From the NCBI GenBank assembly GCA_021770345.1, contig JAETRD010000003.1:107635-171634 (forward strand): 64,000 nucleotides of DNA, given 5' to 3'. The DNA is from Lachnospiraceae bacterium. GTDB lineage: Bacteria; Bacillota; Clostridia; Lachnospirales; Lachnospiraceae. Under the pieces are notes generated by a model. The model ran no database searches and had not been told where the DNA came from. It saw only the letters and a program-made list of their open reading frames with translations. The position numbers and the translations under genes are program-made. Shown here piece by piece: positions 1 through 9,987 of the stretch. Positions within the stretch are counted from its first letter, which is position 1, and the number at the start of each line of letters is the position of its first letter.

Positions 1-1542
1 ATAGACTTCCCTGACATTGACGCGGAAATTCTGCGGCCTTCCCAGCTTCGTCTGGTCGTCCGACAGGGAATACTGGGTTTTCGCCATACAGACCGGGAAA
101 TCCGACATTCCCATATCTGCAATCCGTTTCAGTTCCTTCTTTGCCGCAGGAGAATAGGTGACGCCGTCCGCCCCGTATATCTCGCGCGCGATTGTCTCTA
201 TCTTCTCCTCAAGGCCGAGGGAGTCCGCATAGAGCGGCGCAAAATGGCTCTCCTTATTTTCAAGCGTCCAAAGGACCTTCTCAGCGAGCGCGATTCCGCC
301 TTCACCGCCTTTCTCCCAGACCTCGGAAAGTGCAAATTCACAGCCCCTCTCGATGCAGAAGTGTTCCACGAAATCCGTCTCCGCCTTTGTGTCTGTCACA
401 AAAGAATTTAACGTCACAACAACCGGAACCCCGTATTTCTGCAGGTTCTCGATGTGCTTTTCGAGATTTACGATCCCCTTGCGCAGCGCCTCCAAATTCT
501 CCGTTCCCAGATCCGCCTTTGCCACACCGCCGTTGTACTTTAACGCGCGGACCGTCGCAACAAGGACTACCGCGTCCGGTTTCAGACCGGCTTTGCGGCA
601 CTTGATATCAAAAAACTTTTCCGCTCCCAGGTCTGCGCCAAAACCGGCTTCCGTAATCACATAATCCGCCAGTTTTAACGCGGTTTTGGTTGCCCGCACA
701 CTGTTGCAGCCGTGGGCGATATTCGCAAACGGACCGCCGTGTACGATTGCCGGTGTGTGCTCTAACGTCTGAATCAGATTCGGCTTTAACGCGTCCTTCA
801 ACAGTGCAGCCATCGCCCCGGTCGCCTGCAGATCATCCGCCGTCACCGGTTTTCCCCCGAAGTTATACGCCACGATGATTTTTCCCAGACGTTCCTTTAA
901 ATCATGCATGTCGTCCGCGAGACAGAGCACCGCCATGATCTCGGATGCGACGGTAATGACAAAATGATCCTCGCGCACCATGCCGTCCATCTTGCTTCCA
1001 AGCCCAACGACAATATTCCGGAGCACGCGGTCATTCATATCAAGGCAGCGTTTCCACACCACCTGCCGCGGGTCGATCCCAAGCTCATTCCCCTGCTGAA
1101 TGTGATTGTCAAGCAGCGCAGCCAGCAGATTATTCGCGGAAGTGATCGCATGAAAATCCCCGGTAAAATGAAGATTTAAGTCTTCCATCGGCACCACCTG
1201 GGCATAACCGCCGCCCGCAGCGCCGCCCTTGATTCCGAAACAGGGACCGAGCGACGGCTCGCGCAGCGCGATTACCGCCCTTTTTCCAAGTTTTCCGAAT
1301 GCCTGTCCGAGCCCGACGCTGGTCGTCGTCTTTCCCTCTCCCGCCGGCGTCGGATTGATTGCCGTGACAAGAATCAGTTTCCCGTCCGGGTTCTTTGCGA
1401 CGCGCGTCATCAGCTCATCCGTCAGCTTTGCCTTATATTTTCCGTAAAGTTCCAGATCATCCTCCTCTATGCCAAGCGATGCGGCAACCTCCCGGATCGG
1501 AAGCATCTGCGCCTCCTGTGCGATTTCAATATCTGTCTTCAT
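1..1542 (-). CDS. fhs: Formate-tetrahydrofolate ligase, 3' part outside window
   Basis: Formyltetrahydrofolate synthetase joins formate to tetrahydrofolate using ATP, feeding the cytosolic one-carbon pool and, in acetogens, the Wood-Ljungdahl methyl branch. About 514 of the usual ~556 residues lie here; the C-terminus runs off the left edge. The ATP-binding stretch [17 protein letters not shown] is visible near residue 65, and [13 protein letters not shown], typical of the family, follows later. The start codon is ATG with AGGAGGG about seven bases upstream. Only 19 bases separate it from the stop of the upstream ftsK gene, so the two are probably co-transcribed. The identification is secure; whether the organism is acetogenic cannot be told from this gene. 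Confidence 0.97.
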   Translation of the reverse strand, partial: MKTDIEIAQEAQMLPIREVAASLGIEEDDLELYGKYKAKLTDELMTRVAKNPDGKLILVTAINPTPAGEGKTTTSVGLGQAFGKLGKRAVIALREPSLGPCFGIKGGAAGGGYAQVVPMEDLNLHFTGDFHAITSANNLLAALLDNHIQQGNELGIDPRQVVWKRCLDMNDRVLRNIVVGLGSKMDGMVREDHFVITVASEIMAVLCLADDMHDLKERLGKIIVAYNFGGKPVTADDLQATGAMAALLKDALKPNLIQTLEHTPAIVHGGPFANIAHGCNSVRATKTALKLADYVITEAGFGADLGAEKFFDIKCRKAGLKPDAVVLVATVRALKYNGGVAKADLGTENLEALRKGIVNLEKHIENLQKYGVPVVVTLNSFVTDTKAETDFVEHFCIERGCEFALSEVWEKGGEGGIALAEKVLWTLENKESHFAPLYADSLGLEEKIETIAREIYGADGVTYSPAAKKELKRIADMGMSDFPVCMAKTQYSLSDDQTKLGRPQNFRVNVREVY

Positions 1543-1561
1543 ACTGTGCCCTCCTTATATC

Positions 1562-4300
1562 TTAAAGATTTTCTTCCTCAAACGCTTCAAACTGTTCCGG
1601 CGACATAAGCACCCGTCTCGGCTTTGTGCCCTCCTCCGGCCCGACAATTCCGGCTTCCTCGAGCTGATCCATAATCCGCGCTGCGCGATTAAAGCCGATC
1701 TTAAAATAGCGCTGCAGCATCCCGATAGAACCTTTCTCCTTGTCGATCAAAAGTCTGGCCGCCTCCGCAAAATAGGCATCTCTTCCGTCCCCGGTCCCGC
1801 CGTTCCCGTCAATGCTCACCGCATTTCCGGTTGACTCTATCTGACTCATTTGTTCCTGTATCTTCTCACTGTATATGCCCTGTCCGTTCTGCTCCTTCAA
1901 AAAGGCGACGACATCCGTCACCTCCCGGTCTGAGACAAATGCACCCTGCACGCGCAAAGGCTTTGGCACGCCCTGCGGATGAAACAGCATATCTCCCTTT
2001 CCGAGCAGCTTCTCGGCGCCGTTCATGTCGAGAATCGTGCGGGAATCGATACCGGAAGTCACCGCAAACGCAATGCGGCTCGGCATATTTGCCTTGATTA
2101 GTCCGGTGATGACATTGACGGAAGGACGCTGTGTCGCAATGATCAGGTGAATCCCGCAGGCGCGTGCCAGCTGTGCCAGGCGGCAGATTGCCTCCTCCAC
2201 ATCCCCGGGAGCCACCATCATCAGATCCGCAAGCTCGTCCACGATGATCACAATCTGAGGAAGCTTCTCGGGCATCGTCTCTCCCTCTATCGTCGGAAGA
2301 CTTTCCACCTTATCATTGTATCCTTTCAGATCCCGGACACCGGTCTCGGCAAACTTCTGATAGCGGTCGGTCATCTCGGCTACCGCCCAGTGCAGTGCAC
2401 CGGCCGCTTTCTTCGGGTCGGTCACCACCGGAATCAGCAGATGCGGAATCCCGTTATAAACGCTCAGTTCCACCACCTTCGGGTCGATCATGATCAGCTT
2501 TACATCTCTTGGATTGGCCTTGTAAAGAATGCTCATGATAATCGTGTTGATACACACTGACTTACCGGAACCGGTCGCTCCCGCGATCAAAAGATGCGGC
2601 ATCTTTGCGATATCCGCAACCGTGACTTTTCCGCCGATATCCTTTCCGACACAAAACGATATCCGGGAGGCATGCTTTTGAAACTCCTCCGATTCCACCA
2701 GCTCGCGGAAAGAGACCATCACGTTTTCCTTGTTCGGTACCTCGATTCCGACGGCCGCTTTCCCCGGAATCGGAGCCTCGATACGGATGTCTGCCGCCGC
2801 GAGATTCAGCTTGATATCATCCGCAAGATTCACGATCTTGCTCACCTTCACCCCCATTTCCGGCTGCAGTTCATATCTCGTCACCGCAGGCCCGCAGCTG
2901 ATATTGGTAATCGTCACATTGACGCCGAAATTCTTCAATGTCTGCTGCAGCTTTGAGGCGGTCTCCTGAAGGTATTTTCTCGAATCCCCGGATTTATTGT
3001 CGCTTTTCTTTAACAGCGTGATCGGCGGGAACTGATACGGGCGCTCCATGACGGCCGCATTTTGGATTTCCTGCGCGATATCGACGTCATCCGTCCGTTC
3101 CGCTGCACCGTCCTTAAGGTTTGTCGAAGCCGTGCGCTCCTTCGCTTCGCAACGCGCCGCTTCCTTCCCCGAGCCCGTCGGAACCTCCTCCGACAGTACC
3201 GGGGCTGCCGGCTCTGCAGATTCCGGGAAAACGTCATGCACCGCAGATTCCGCAGTCCCCGGGAAAACATCAGTCACCGCAGGTTCCGCGAAAACGTCAT
3301 GCACCGCAGATTCCGCAAGTTCCGCAAAAGCGTCATGCACCGCAGATTCCGCAGGTTCCGCAAAAATTTCATGCACTGCGGATTCTGACGGCGGCGCGAA
3401 AACGGACGGCTCCTCCATGTAACTGCCTGCGGTCAGCGTGACTGCGCGCTCCTCCTTTATCTCCGGCAAATCGAAAAACTGTTCCGCATTCATCTCGCAA
3501 AGCTCGTCCGAAGGGCCCGCAGATGCGGAATCCTCCGGCAATATCCGCGTATCAAGCGCCACGCCCTCCACTTTGCGGTCCATCCGGCGCAGCTCGCGCT
3601 CTTCCCGTTGCTGCTCCCTCTCCTCGCGGCGCAGTTCGCGCTCTTCCCTGCGCTGCTTTGCGCGCGCTCTGTTCCGCTCATTGCTCTGCTTTGCGGTCTC
3701 ATAAACTTTTTTACCGCCTTTTTGCATTCCGCGCAGCGCGCTGCGCTCCGTGATCAGCACCAGAGAAATGATCAGCACAACGGCGTCGATCACATAGGAC
3801 CCTACAAGACCGAAACTCGGGCACATCAGCCACGCGAGAAAACCGCCGACAATTCCGCCGCCGAATTTGCTGTCAAAGCTGTGCCGGTAAGCCGCAAGCG
3901 GCGTCTGCACTTCGGCTCCGTTCTGCAGCAGTTCCAAAAACATACACAGAAACGCCACAAAAAGTACGGCCGCAATCATTTTTACCGCCGCGACGGTATT
4001 TCCCTTATTCGAAACACAAAAAAAAGTCCCGACCAGCAATACCACCGGAAATATATATGCGATAAACCCAAAAATACCGAAAAAGAAACGGCTCACCGTA
4101 TTCCCTACGATCCCGCCTATCCCGAAATTACTGATAAAGAGCAGGATAGACACCGCCACCACGACCCAGAGAACCACTTCCCTGGTAAACGTTTCCTGCT
4201 GATTGTTTGTTGCAGTCGTCTGCCGCTTTGTATGCGTCTTCCGGCCGCTCTGCGTCCGCTTCCCGCCGGACGTACCTTTCCTATTACTACCCGATGCCAA
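1562..4300 (-). CDS. ftsK: DNA translocase FtsK/SpoIIIE
   Basis: Membrane-anchored ATP-driven double-stranded DNA pump that clears chromosomes from the division or sporulation septum. The N-terminus is basic, followed by about four hydrophobic segments (residues ~45-190). A charged coiled stretch rich in RREERE comes next, then an acidic Ala/Pro/Glu linker with 12-residue repeats resembling [12 protein letters not shown]. The motor follows, with Walker A GATGSGKS and Walker [14 protein letters not shown], and a C-terminal winged-helix gamma domain ([24 protein letters not shown]) that reads KOPS/SRS sites. An upstream TTG at 4315 is possible, but GGAGGG sits seven bases before TTG 4300, which I prefer. 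It follows uppP closely. Location beside a TepA-like gene recalls the Bacillus spoIIIE region, so a SpoIIIE role is likely. Confidence 0.95.
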   Translation of the reverse strand: MASGSNRKGTSGGKRTQSGRKTHTKRQTTATNNQQETFTREVVLWVVVAVSILLFISNFGIGGIVGNTVSRFFFGIFGFIAYIFPVVLLVGTFFCVSNKGNTVAAVKMIAAVLFVAFLCMFLELLQNGAEVQTPLAAYRHSFDSKFGGGIVGGFLAWLMCPSFGLVGSYVIDAVVLIISLVLITERSALRGMQKGGKKVYETAKQSNERNRARAKQRREERELRREEREQQREERELRRMDRKVEGVALDTRILPEDSASAGPSDELCEMNAEQFFDLPEIKEERAVTLTAGSYMEEPSVFAPPSESAVHEIFAEPAESAVHDAFAELAESAVHDVFAEPAVTDVFPGTAESAVHDVFPESAEPAAPVLSEEVPTGSGKEAARCEAKERTASTNLKDGAAERTDDVDIAQEIQNAAVMERPYQFPPITLLKKSDNKSGDSRKYLQETASKLQQTLKNFGVNVTITNISCGPAVTRYELQPEMGVKVSKIVNLADDIKLNLAAADIRIEAPIPGKAAVGIEVPNKENVMVSFRELVESEEFQKHASRISFCVGKDIGGKVTVADIAKMPHLLIAGATGSGKSVCINTIIMSILYKANPRDVKLIMIDPKVVELSVYNGIPHLLIPVVTDPKKAAGALHWAVAEMTDRYQKFAETGVRDLKGYNDKVESLPTIEGETMPEKLPQIVIIVDELADLMMVAPGDVEEAICRLAQLARACGIHLIIATQRPSVNVITGLIKANMPSRIAFAVTSGIDSRTILDMNGAEKLLGKGDMLFHPQGVPKPLRVQGAFVSDREVTDVVAFLKEQNGQGIYSEKIQEQMSQIESTGNAVSIDGNGGTGDGRDAYFAEAARLLIDKEKGSIGMLQRYFKIGFNRAARIMDQLEEAGIVGPEEGTKPRRVLMSPEQFEAFEEENL

Positions 4301-4333
4301 AAATGTTCCCTCCAAAACCAGTTCTTATCTTCC

Positions 4334-5212
4334 TTATGCCAAATAGAAATAGCCTCCGACGGACAATGCTCCCACGATAAGGCAGTAAATGGCAAATATT
4401 GTAAACTTTTTCTTCCGCACGATGACAAGCATTGCCTTAATACAGATATATCCCACAACCGCAGCCACAAGCATTCCGGCAGCATAGCAGGCCACTTCCG
4501 TTCCGGTCACCTTAAGCTCCGACAAGTCGAAAAGTTCGAGCACCAGTGCACCCAAAATGGCTGGAATCGACATCAGAAAGGAATATTTCACCGCAAAATT
4601 GCGCTGATAACCGCTGATCAGGCAGGCGGTGATCGTCGTCCCCGAGCGGGACAGCCCGGGCAGTGTGGCAACTCCCTGCGCGATTCCGACCCCGAACGCG
4701 TTTGTGTAAGTCACGCTCTTCGGGAGCTTCCCACCGTCCGGTATCCGGTCTGCGGCAAACAGCAGTCCGGCTGTGACAATCAGGCAGATTCCCGGAACGA
4801 TCAAGATTTCCGACGCCATCTCCACCACATCCTTGCAGAGAACGCCGATTACTCCTGTCGGTATCGTCGACACGAGAATCAGCATCGCAAACTTGCGGTA
4901 ACCGTTATTGATCACTCTGCGATAGCCTTCCGACTCGTTTTTTGCCTTATTCCGGAAAAAAATCACCACGTTTACCGCAGAATCCCGCAGGACGCAGCAG
5001 CCTTCCACAACCAGACGCCAGATATCCCTATAGTACACCAAAAAAATTGCGATCAGAGTCCCGGCATGAAGCAGGATATCAAACAGTATTCCGTTTTCTG
5101 TCTCCACCCCAAACAGTATTTTAAAAAGCGCCAAATGCCCGGAGCTGCTGACAGGCAGAAACTCCGTCAGGCCCTGGATGAGTCCCATCAATATTGCCTG
5201 CAATAGTGACAT
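4334..5212 (-). CDS. uppP: Undecaprenyl-diphosphatase UppP/BacA
   Basis: Integral membrane phosphatase that recycles undecaprenyl pyrophosphate to the monophosphate lipid carrier used for peptidoglycan and other envelope polymers; it also gives intrinsic bacitracin tolerance. The 292-residue length matches the family. Both signature loops are visible: GLIQGLTEFLPVSSSGHLAL near the N-terminus and GIAQGVATLPGLSRSGTTI in the middle. Seven or eight hydrophobic segments follow the expected pattern. Ribosome site AGAAGGAGG lies five bases before the ATG. It is transcribed towards ftsK with a gap of about 30 bases, so the two may share a transcript. A terminator separates it from the upstream tepA-like gene. 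Confidence 0.96.
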   Translation of the reverse strand: MSLLQAILMGLIQGLTEFLPVSSSGHLALFKILFGVETENGILFDILLHAGTLIAIFLVYYRDIWRLVVEGCCVLRDSAVNVVIFFRNKAKNESEGYRRVINNGYRKFAMLILVSTIPTGVIGVLCKDVVEMASEILIVPGICLIVTAGLLFAADRIPDGGKLPKSVTYTNAFGVGIAQGVATLPGLSRSGTTITACLISGYQRNFAVKYSFLMSIPAILGALVLELFDLSELKVTGTEVACYAAGMLVAAVVGYICIKAMLVIVRKKKFTIFAIYCLIVGALSVGGYFYLA

Positions 5213-5329
5213 AGCTGCCTCCTTCTCTCTTTCGTACCATACACATGTCTTCCGTGTATCTCACGTTTTGCGTGAAAGATTTACATACATATTCTATCTT
5301 ATCACATTTACCGCGGCTTGTCATTAAAA

Positions 5330-5356
5330 AATCGGAGCCATCGATGCGCTCCGATT
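5330..5356 (-). terminator. Rho-independent terminator after the tepA-like gene
   Basis: A 9-bp inverted repeat (AATCGGAGC / GCTCCGATT) with a 9-base loop is followed on the minus strand by a run of six T. It lies 39 bases downstream of the tepA-like stop codon and before the uppP leader. Confidence 0.85.
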
Positions 5357-5394
5357 CCGTCTCAGTTCTTCTTTCTCCGATTTGTCAGCCAACA

Positions 5395-6102
5395 TCACTT
5401 GTTTTTCCTCTGATCGATCAGACAGTGCAGTTTCAAGAATGCCTTATCGACACCTCCCACCTCGTTAATCAGCCCTTCTTCCACCGCCTCGCTGCCAACC
5501 AGGATCGTTCCGAGATCCTTCGTCAACATTCCGGTATTCATCATCAGCTTTTCGAGCCGCTCCTCCCTCGCCTTTGAGTGAGTTGCAATAAATTTCAAAA
5601 TCCGATCCTGCATCTGCTTAAAATAATCGTAAGTCGGCTGCGCACCGATAATCGTCCCGTTCATGCGGACCGGGTGAATGACCATCGTGCCGGAAGGAAC
5701 GATAAAGGAATAATCCGTCGAAACCGCGAGCGGCACACCGATGGAGTGGCTTCCGCCGAGCACCAGAGAAACCGTCGGTTTGCTGATAGACGCCACCATC
5801 TCCGCAATCGCAAGCCCGCTCTCGACGTCGCCTCCCACCGTATTGAGCAGAAGGAGCACGCCGTCCGAGTCCTGATTGTCCTCAATCTCTGCCAGCTTCG
5901 GCAGAATATGTTCATATTTTGTCGTTTTCGTGGTTGCCGGAAGACAGTCATGCCCCTCAATCTCCCCGATAATCGTGAGAAGGGAGATGCGGTTGTTTTC
6001 CCTGTTATTTTTCAAATCCAGCTGTCCGAATTCTTTGATGTTTTCCTTTTTCTGTTCCTGATTTTCCTGATTATTTTCCTGTTTCTCCTGTTTGTCTGCC
6101 AT
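5395..6102 (-). CDS. TepA-like ClpP-fold serine protease
   Basis: ClpP/crotonase-fold protease of the TepA (translocation-enhancing protein) family. The first ~35 residues are extremely rich in Glu, Gln, Lys and Asn and look disordered. The fold follows from residue ~40, with NTVGGDVESGLAIAEMV, then GGSHSIG containing the presumed nucleophile Ser120, and the TMVIHPVR block with His143. These correspond to the Ser and His positions of ClpP. In Bacillus, tepA is next to spoIIIE, and here it is two genes from ftsK, which supports the assignment. A role in degrading exported signal peptides or proteins is known only for homologues. No N-terminal membrane anchor is visible, so it should be cytosolic. 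Confidence 0.88.
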   Translation of the reverse strand: MADKQEKQENNQENQEQKKENIKEFGQLDLKNNRENNRISLLTIIGEIEGHDCLPATTKTTKYEHILPKLAEIEDNQDSDGVLLLLNTVGGDVESGLAIAEMVASISKPTVSLVLGGSHSIGVPLAVSTDYSFIVPSGTMVIHPVRMNGTIIGAQPTYDYFKQMQDRILKFIATHSKAREERLEKLMMNTGMLTKDLGTILVGSEAVEEGLINEVGGVDKAFLKLHCLIDQRKNK

Positions 6103-6123
6103 TCGCCGATTCTCCTTTTATTT

Positions 6124-6215
6124 AGTAAATCGAGTAGGGAAGATTTTTCTTCCTCTACTCGCCGCGTGGGGCACATGCAGCGAAGCTGCTAATTTCCTTA
6201 CATGCTCCTGCGCAT
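6124..6215. repeat. Two-hairpin intergenic element, copy A
   Basis: The segment between the tepA-like gene and glgA starts with an imperfect hairpin (AATCGAGTAGGGAAG pairing with CTTCCTCTACTCG). It continues with the blocks AGCAGCTTCGCTGC, CATGTAAGGAAATT and GCGCATA when read on the minus strand. The same blocks in the same order recur at 42652-42746. The function is unknown; it may act as a terminator or as a dispersed palindromic element. Confidence 0.45.
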
Positions 6216-6216
6216 A

Positions 6217-6250
6217 AAAACAGGATGCATGATCTGATGCATCCTGTTTT
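6217..6250. terminator. Bidirectional terminator downstream of glgA
   Basis: A perfect 14-bp inverted repeat (AAAACAGGATGCAT and its complement) encloses a 6-base loop. A/T runs on both sides make it usable in either direction. It lies about 90 bases downstream of the glgA stop codon. Confidence 0.85.
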
Positions 6251-6337
6251 AGTATCTGTGAAATAAAAATTTCTATGCAGAAAATCGGCTGATACCTGCG
6301 ACACGTTCTCACGCATAGCGCTGATGACGAAACAGTC

Positions 6338-7792
6338 CTAGCACTCCCCAAGCAAATAACGATAAAGTCCCTCATAGCGGAACTTCGAGCTGTTCCACGA
6401 GAAATCGTTCGCCATGCCGCGGTCGATCATCTGGTTCCACTGCTTTTTCCGGTCGAAGAAAATATGCTTGGAATAGTTGATCACCTGCAGCATCTCGTCT
6501 CCGTTATAATTTGCAAACGAGAAACCGTCTCCGGTGTTTTCGTACTCGTTGAACGGCTTTACGGTGTCCTTCAGTCCGCCGGTCTCGCGGACGATCGGAA
6601 CGGTTCCGTAGCGGAAGGAAATCAGCTGCGTCAGTCCGCACGGCTCAAACTGGGACGGCATCAAAAACGCATCCGCCGCCGCATACAGTTTGTGGGCAAG
6701 ATCGTCCGAGTAACAGATATTTGCGGAAACCCGGTCGCCGTATTTCCACGCGTAGTGGCGGAACATATTCTCGTACTGCGGACTTCCGGTTCCGATGACA
6801 ACCAACTGCGTGTAATCGTCCACAATCCGGTCGATCGCATAGTTAATCAAATCAAGACCCTTCTGGTCCGTCAGACGGGAAATCAGACCGATCATATATT
6901 TCTTCTTGTCGACGGCAAGGCCCAGCTCTTCCTGGAGCTTCGTCTTATTGATCGCTTTCTTCTTGCGGAAGCTCTCGGCGTCGTAGTTTGCGTAAATTTT
7001 CGGATCTGTCTGCGGATTGTAAACCCCGTAATCAATACCGTTTACAATTCCCTGCATGTCGAAGTGACGCGCCGCAAGCAGGCCGTTTAAGCCTTCGCCA
7101 TAGTATTCGGTCTGAATCTCGTTTGCGTAGGAATCACTCACGGTAGTGATGTAATCCGCATAGACGAGACCGCCCTTTAACATGTTGGCATCCTTCTTAA
7201 ACTCCAGCTTATCCGGCGTAAACAGGCTCGAAGAGAATCCGGTTAGCCCCTGCATCGTCTTCACGTCCCACACGCCCTGGAACTTGAGATTGTGGATCGT
7301 AATCATCGATTTGATCCCCCAGTAGAAAGAATCCGCCTGAAATTCATTCTTCAGGTATACCGGAACAAGACCGGTCTCCCAGTCATGGCAGTGAATCAGT
7401 TCCGGCCGGAAATCAATCGCCTTTAACATCGAAAGCACCGCCTTGTCAAAGAAGACAAATTTCTCGATGTCGTACCGGATATCCCCGTAAGGCGTATCGC
7501 AGGCGAAATACTCCTGATTGTCGATGAAATAATAGGTAATGCCGTCGAGCTGATACTTAAGCACTCCGACATATTTGTTCTGGATGTATGTACCGGCATT
7601 CATATAAAAATGCGTCACATACTCGAACTGATTGCGGAAATGCTCCGGTATGCAGGTGTAATTCGGGATTACGACCCGCACATCCCACTCCGACTTGTCG
7701 AACTCTTTCGGAAGCGCTCCGCAGACATCTGCCAGCCCTCCTGTCTTGATAAACGGAACACATTCCGACGCGGCAAAAAGTATTTTTCTCAT
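6338..7792 (-). CDS. glgA: Glycogen synthase (ADP-glucose)
   Basis: GT5 starch/glycogen synthase that extends alpha-1,4-glucan from ADP-glucose in the cytoplasm. Its 484 residues match bacterial GlgA. The N-terminal Rossmann lobe begins MRKILFAASECVPFIKTGGLADVCGALP, carrying the KTGGL ADP-glucose-binding motif. HCHDWETGL follows near residue 135, and the C-terminal GT-B lobe carries LMPSQFEPCGLTQL with its catalytic Glu. The start ATG has GGAGG seven bases upstream. It lies only 18 bases after metY and has no promoter space of its own, so it is probably read from metY or from inside it. No other glg genes are in the window. Confidence 0.96.
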   Translation of the reverse strand: MRKILFAASECVPFIKTGGLADVCGALPKEFDKSEWDVRVVIPNYTCIPEHFRNQFEYVTHFYMNAGTYIQNKYVGVLKYQLDGITYYFIDNQEYFACDTPYGDIRYDIEKFVFFDKAVLSMLKAIDFRPELIHCHDWETGLVPVYLKNEFQADSFYWGIKSMITIHNLKFQGVWDVKTMQGLTGFSSSLFTPDKLEFKKDANMLKGGLVYADYITTVSDSYANEIQTEYYGEGLNGLLAARHFDMQGIVNGIDYGVYNPQTDPKIYANYDAESFRKKKAINKTKLQEELGLAVDKKKYMIGLISRLTDQKGLDLINYAIDRIVDDYTQLVVIGTGSPQYENMFRHYAWKYGDRVSANICYSDDLAHKLYAAADAFLMPSQFEPCGLTQLISFRYGTVPIVRETGGLKDTVKPFNEYENTGDGFSFANYNGDEMLQVINYSKHIFFDRKKQWNQMIDRGMANDFSWNSSKFRYEGLYRYLLGEC

Positions 7793-7810
7793 GGAAAACC
7801 TCCTCCAAAA

Positions 7811-9094
7811 TTATATAGTATCTAACGCCTGGTTTAAATCTGCGATAATGTCTGCGGCATTTTCAATTCCGACAGACAGACGCATCAAATCCGATGCGAT
7901 CCCTGCCTCTGCGAGCTGTTCCTCCGTCATCTGGCGATGCGTATGGCTCGCCGGATGCAGAATGCAGGTTCTGGCATCTGCCACATGGGTAACAATCGCA
8001 GTCAGCTTCAGTCGGTCCATAAAGCGCACGGCTGTCTCTCTGTCGCCTTTTACTCCGAACGCCAGAACACCGCAGGTTCCCTCCGGCATATACTTTCGAG
8101 CAAGCGCGTAGTATCTGCTGCTTTCGAGCCCCGGATAATTCACCCAGGCGACCTTTTCATGGCTCTCGAGAAACTCCGCAACCTTCTGTGCATTCTCACA
8201 GTGCCTCTGCATGCGCAGATGCAGCGTCTCAAGCCCCACATTCAGCAGGAACGCGTTCATCGGAGACGGGATGGACCCGAGATCCCTCATAAGCTGAGCC
8301 GTGGCCTTCGTGATATAGGCGCCTTTTCCGAAGCGTTCGGTGTAGGTGATCCCGTGGTAAGACACATCCGGTTCCGTGAGACCCGGAAACTTTTCACGGT
8401 GGGCATCCCAGTCAAAATTGCCCGAATCCACGATCGCTCCGCCCACCGCCATCGCGTGTCCGTCCATATATTTTGTCGTGGAATGCGTCACGATATCCGC
8501 ACCCCACTCAAACGGACGGCAGTGAATCGGCGTCGCAAAGGTATTGTCGACGATCAGCGGAACACCATGCGCATGGGCAAGGCGTGCAAACTTTTCGATA
8601 TCGAGAACCACCATTGACGGGTTCGCGATCGTCTCCGCAAACACCGCTTTCGTATTCGGTCGAAACGCTTTTGCAAGCTCCTCCTCATCCGCATCGGGAT
8701 TGACAAAGGTACAGTCGATGCCCTGTTTCTTCATGGTTGTCCCGAACAGGTTAAACGTACCTCCATAGACGGAATTGGAGCAGACAATGTGATCCCCGGC
8801 CTCACAGATATTAAACAGCGCATAATAATTTGCAGCCTGTCCCGATGAGGTGAGCATTCCGGCCGCTCCGCCTTCAAGCCCGGTAATCTTTGCCGCAACC
8901 GCATCTGTTGTAGGATTCTGCAGCCTTGTATAGAAATACCCTGCATCCTCGAGATCAAAGAGTCTTCCCATCTGATCACTGTTGTCGTACTTAAATGTAG
9001 TGCTCTGATAAATCGGAAGTACCCGCGGTTCCCCGCACTTCGGTTTCCAGCCCGACTGAATACATTTTGTCTCAATCCTGTAATTGCTATCCAT
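7811..9094 (-). CDS. metY: O-acetylhomoserine sulfhydrylase
   Basis: PLP-dependent enzyme of the Cys/Met metabolism family that makes homocysteine from O-acetylhomoserine and sulfide, or methionine directly with methanethiol. The 427-residue length and the N-terminal pattern (FKYDNSDQMGRLFDLEDAGYFYTRLQNPT) fit MetY rather than the shorter MetB/MetC. The PLP lysine is in HSTTKYMDGH. An extra segment around residues 235-270 (FPGLTEPDVSYHGITYTERFG) is also typical of MetY. No SAM riboswitch is visible in the ~90-base leader. It is followed after 18 bases by glgA, an unusual pairing of sulfur and glycogen metabolism. Confidence 0.94.
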   Translation of the reverse strand: MDSNYRIETKCIQSGWKPKCGEPRVLPIYQSTTFKYDNSDQMGRLFDLEDAGYFYTRLQNPTTDAVAAKITGLEGGAAGMLTSSGQAANYYALFNICEAGDHIVCSNSVYGGTFNLFGTTMKKQGIDCTFVNPDADEEELAKAFRPNTKAVFAETIANPSMVVLDIEKFARLAHAHGVPLIVDNTFATPIHCRPFEWGADIVTHSTTKYMDGHAMAVGGAIVDSGNFDWDAHREKFPGLTEPDVSYHGITYTERFGKGAYITKATAQLMRDLGSIPSPMNAFLLNVGLETLHLRMQRHCENAQKVAEFLESHEKVAWVNYPGLESSRYYALARKYMPEGTCGVLAFGVKGDRETAVRFMDRLKLTAIVTHVADARTCILHPASHTHRQMTEEQLAEAGIASDLMRLSVGIENAADIIADLNQALDTI

Positions 9095-9184
9095 GATGCT
9101 ATGTACTCTCCTTTAATTCTCTTACTTAGAATTATAATATAACATTTTCGCCGATAATTCTATAACTTTTTTAACATTTTAAAA

Positions 9185-9218
9185 CGGCGGTGACTTCGTA
9201 TGCCCGAAATCACTGCCG
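9185..9218 (-). terminator. Terminator between yebC and metY
   Basis: A 14-bp stem with two mismatches (CGGCAGTGATTTCG / CGAAGTCACCGCCG on the minus strand) is followed by TTTTAAAATG. It lies directly after the yebC stop and just before the metY promoter region. Confidence 0.8.
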
Positions 9219-9225
9219 TCATCGT

Positions 9226-9954
9226 CTACTCGTCCCAGTTGTGATACACTTCCTGCACGTCATCCTCCGCATCCAAAAGATCCAGAATACGGTTGATATT
9301 GGTAAGATCCTCCTCTGCGGTCAATTCCACATAGTTCTGCGGAATCATCGTAACCTCCGCCTGCGCCATCGGAATCGACTCCGCCTCAAGCGCTGCGCGC
9401 ACGGTCTCAAATTCTTCCGGATCCGTCAGAATCTCAAAGCTGTCCTCCTCCTCGGAAAAATCCTCCGCTCCCGCATCGAGCGCGGTCATCATCAGATCAT
9501 CCGCCTCAAGCGCGCACTCCTCCTTCGCGATAATAATCTGCCCCTTTTCGTCAAACATATAAGAGACGCAGCCCTGGGTTCCGATGCTGCCGTGTCCCTT
9601 CGTAAACGCATTTCTGACATTTGCCGCCGTGCGGTTTTTATTGTCGGTCAGACATTTCACAATGATGGCGGTGCCGCTCGGGCCGTACCCCTCATAGGTA
9701 CAGTACTCATAATTTACCGCATTGCCGTCGCCGGCCGCCTTCTTGATTCCGCGGTCAATCGTATCGTTTGGCATATTGTTAGCCTTCGCCTTTGCAATGA
9801 CCTGCGCCAGCTTATAGTTGTTGGCGGGATCGGGACCGCCCTCCTTTACCGCCACGGCAATCTCCCTGCCGATAATGGTAAAAATCTTTCCCTTCGCCGC
9901 ATCGTTCTTTTCTTTTTTATGCTTGATATTTGCAAATTTTGAATGTCCTGACAT
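9226..9954 (-). CDS. YebC/PmpR family protein
   Basis: Cytosolic YebC/PmpR protein of 242 residues, the usual length. It begins MSGHSKFANIKHKKEKNDAAKGKIFTIIGREI, the family signature, and contains NMPNDTIDRGIKKAAG and YEGYGPSGTAIIVKCLTDNKNRT. YebC proteins were first described as transcriptional regulators. More recent work links some of them to relief of ribosome stalling at polyproline, so the exact role here is open. It ends with an acidic tail (DLLDAEDDVQEVYHNWDE). It stands between a terminator and the CNNM/CorC-like gene. Confidence 0.95.
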   Translation of the reverse strand: MSGHSKFANIKHKKEKNDAAKGKIFTIIGREIAVAVKEGGPDPANNYKLAQVIAKAKANNMPNDTIDRGIKKAAGDGNAVNYEYCTYEGYGPSGTAIIVKCLTDNKNRTAANVRNAFTKGHGSIGTQGCVSYMFDEKGQIIIAKEECALEADDLMMTALDAGAEDFSEEEDSFEILTDPEEFETVRAALEAESIPMAQAEVTMIPQNYVELTAEEDLTNINRILDLLDAEDDVQEVYHNWDE

Positions 9955-9987
9955 TGTATTCTCTCCTCTAAACTGTAATCATCCGGC

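Noticed and set aside
3030-3450. Several plus-strand frames rich in Ala, Pro, Ser and His over the ftsK linker
   Set aside because: They are antisense readings of the 36-bp linker repeats.
3608-5206. A 532-codon open frame on the plus strand opposite ftsK and uppP
   Set aside because: It lies wholly antisense to two well-identified genes, has no ribosome site, and is rich in His, Arg and Gln as expected for the reverse of GC-rich coding sequence.
9095-9184. SAM riboswitch before metY
   Set aside because: The leader is only about 90 bases and shows neither the conserved core nor a matching terminator.
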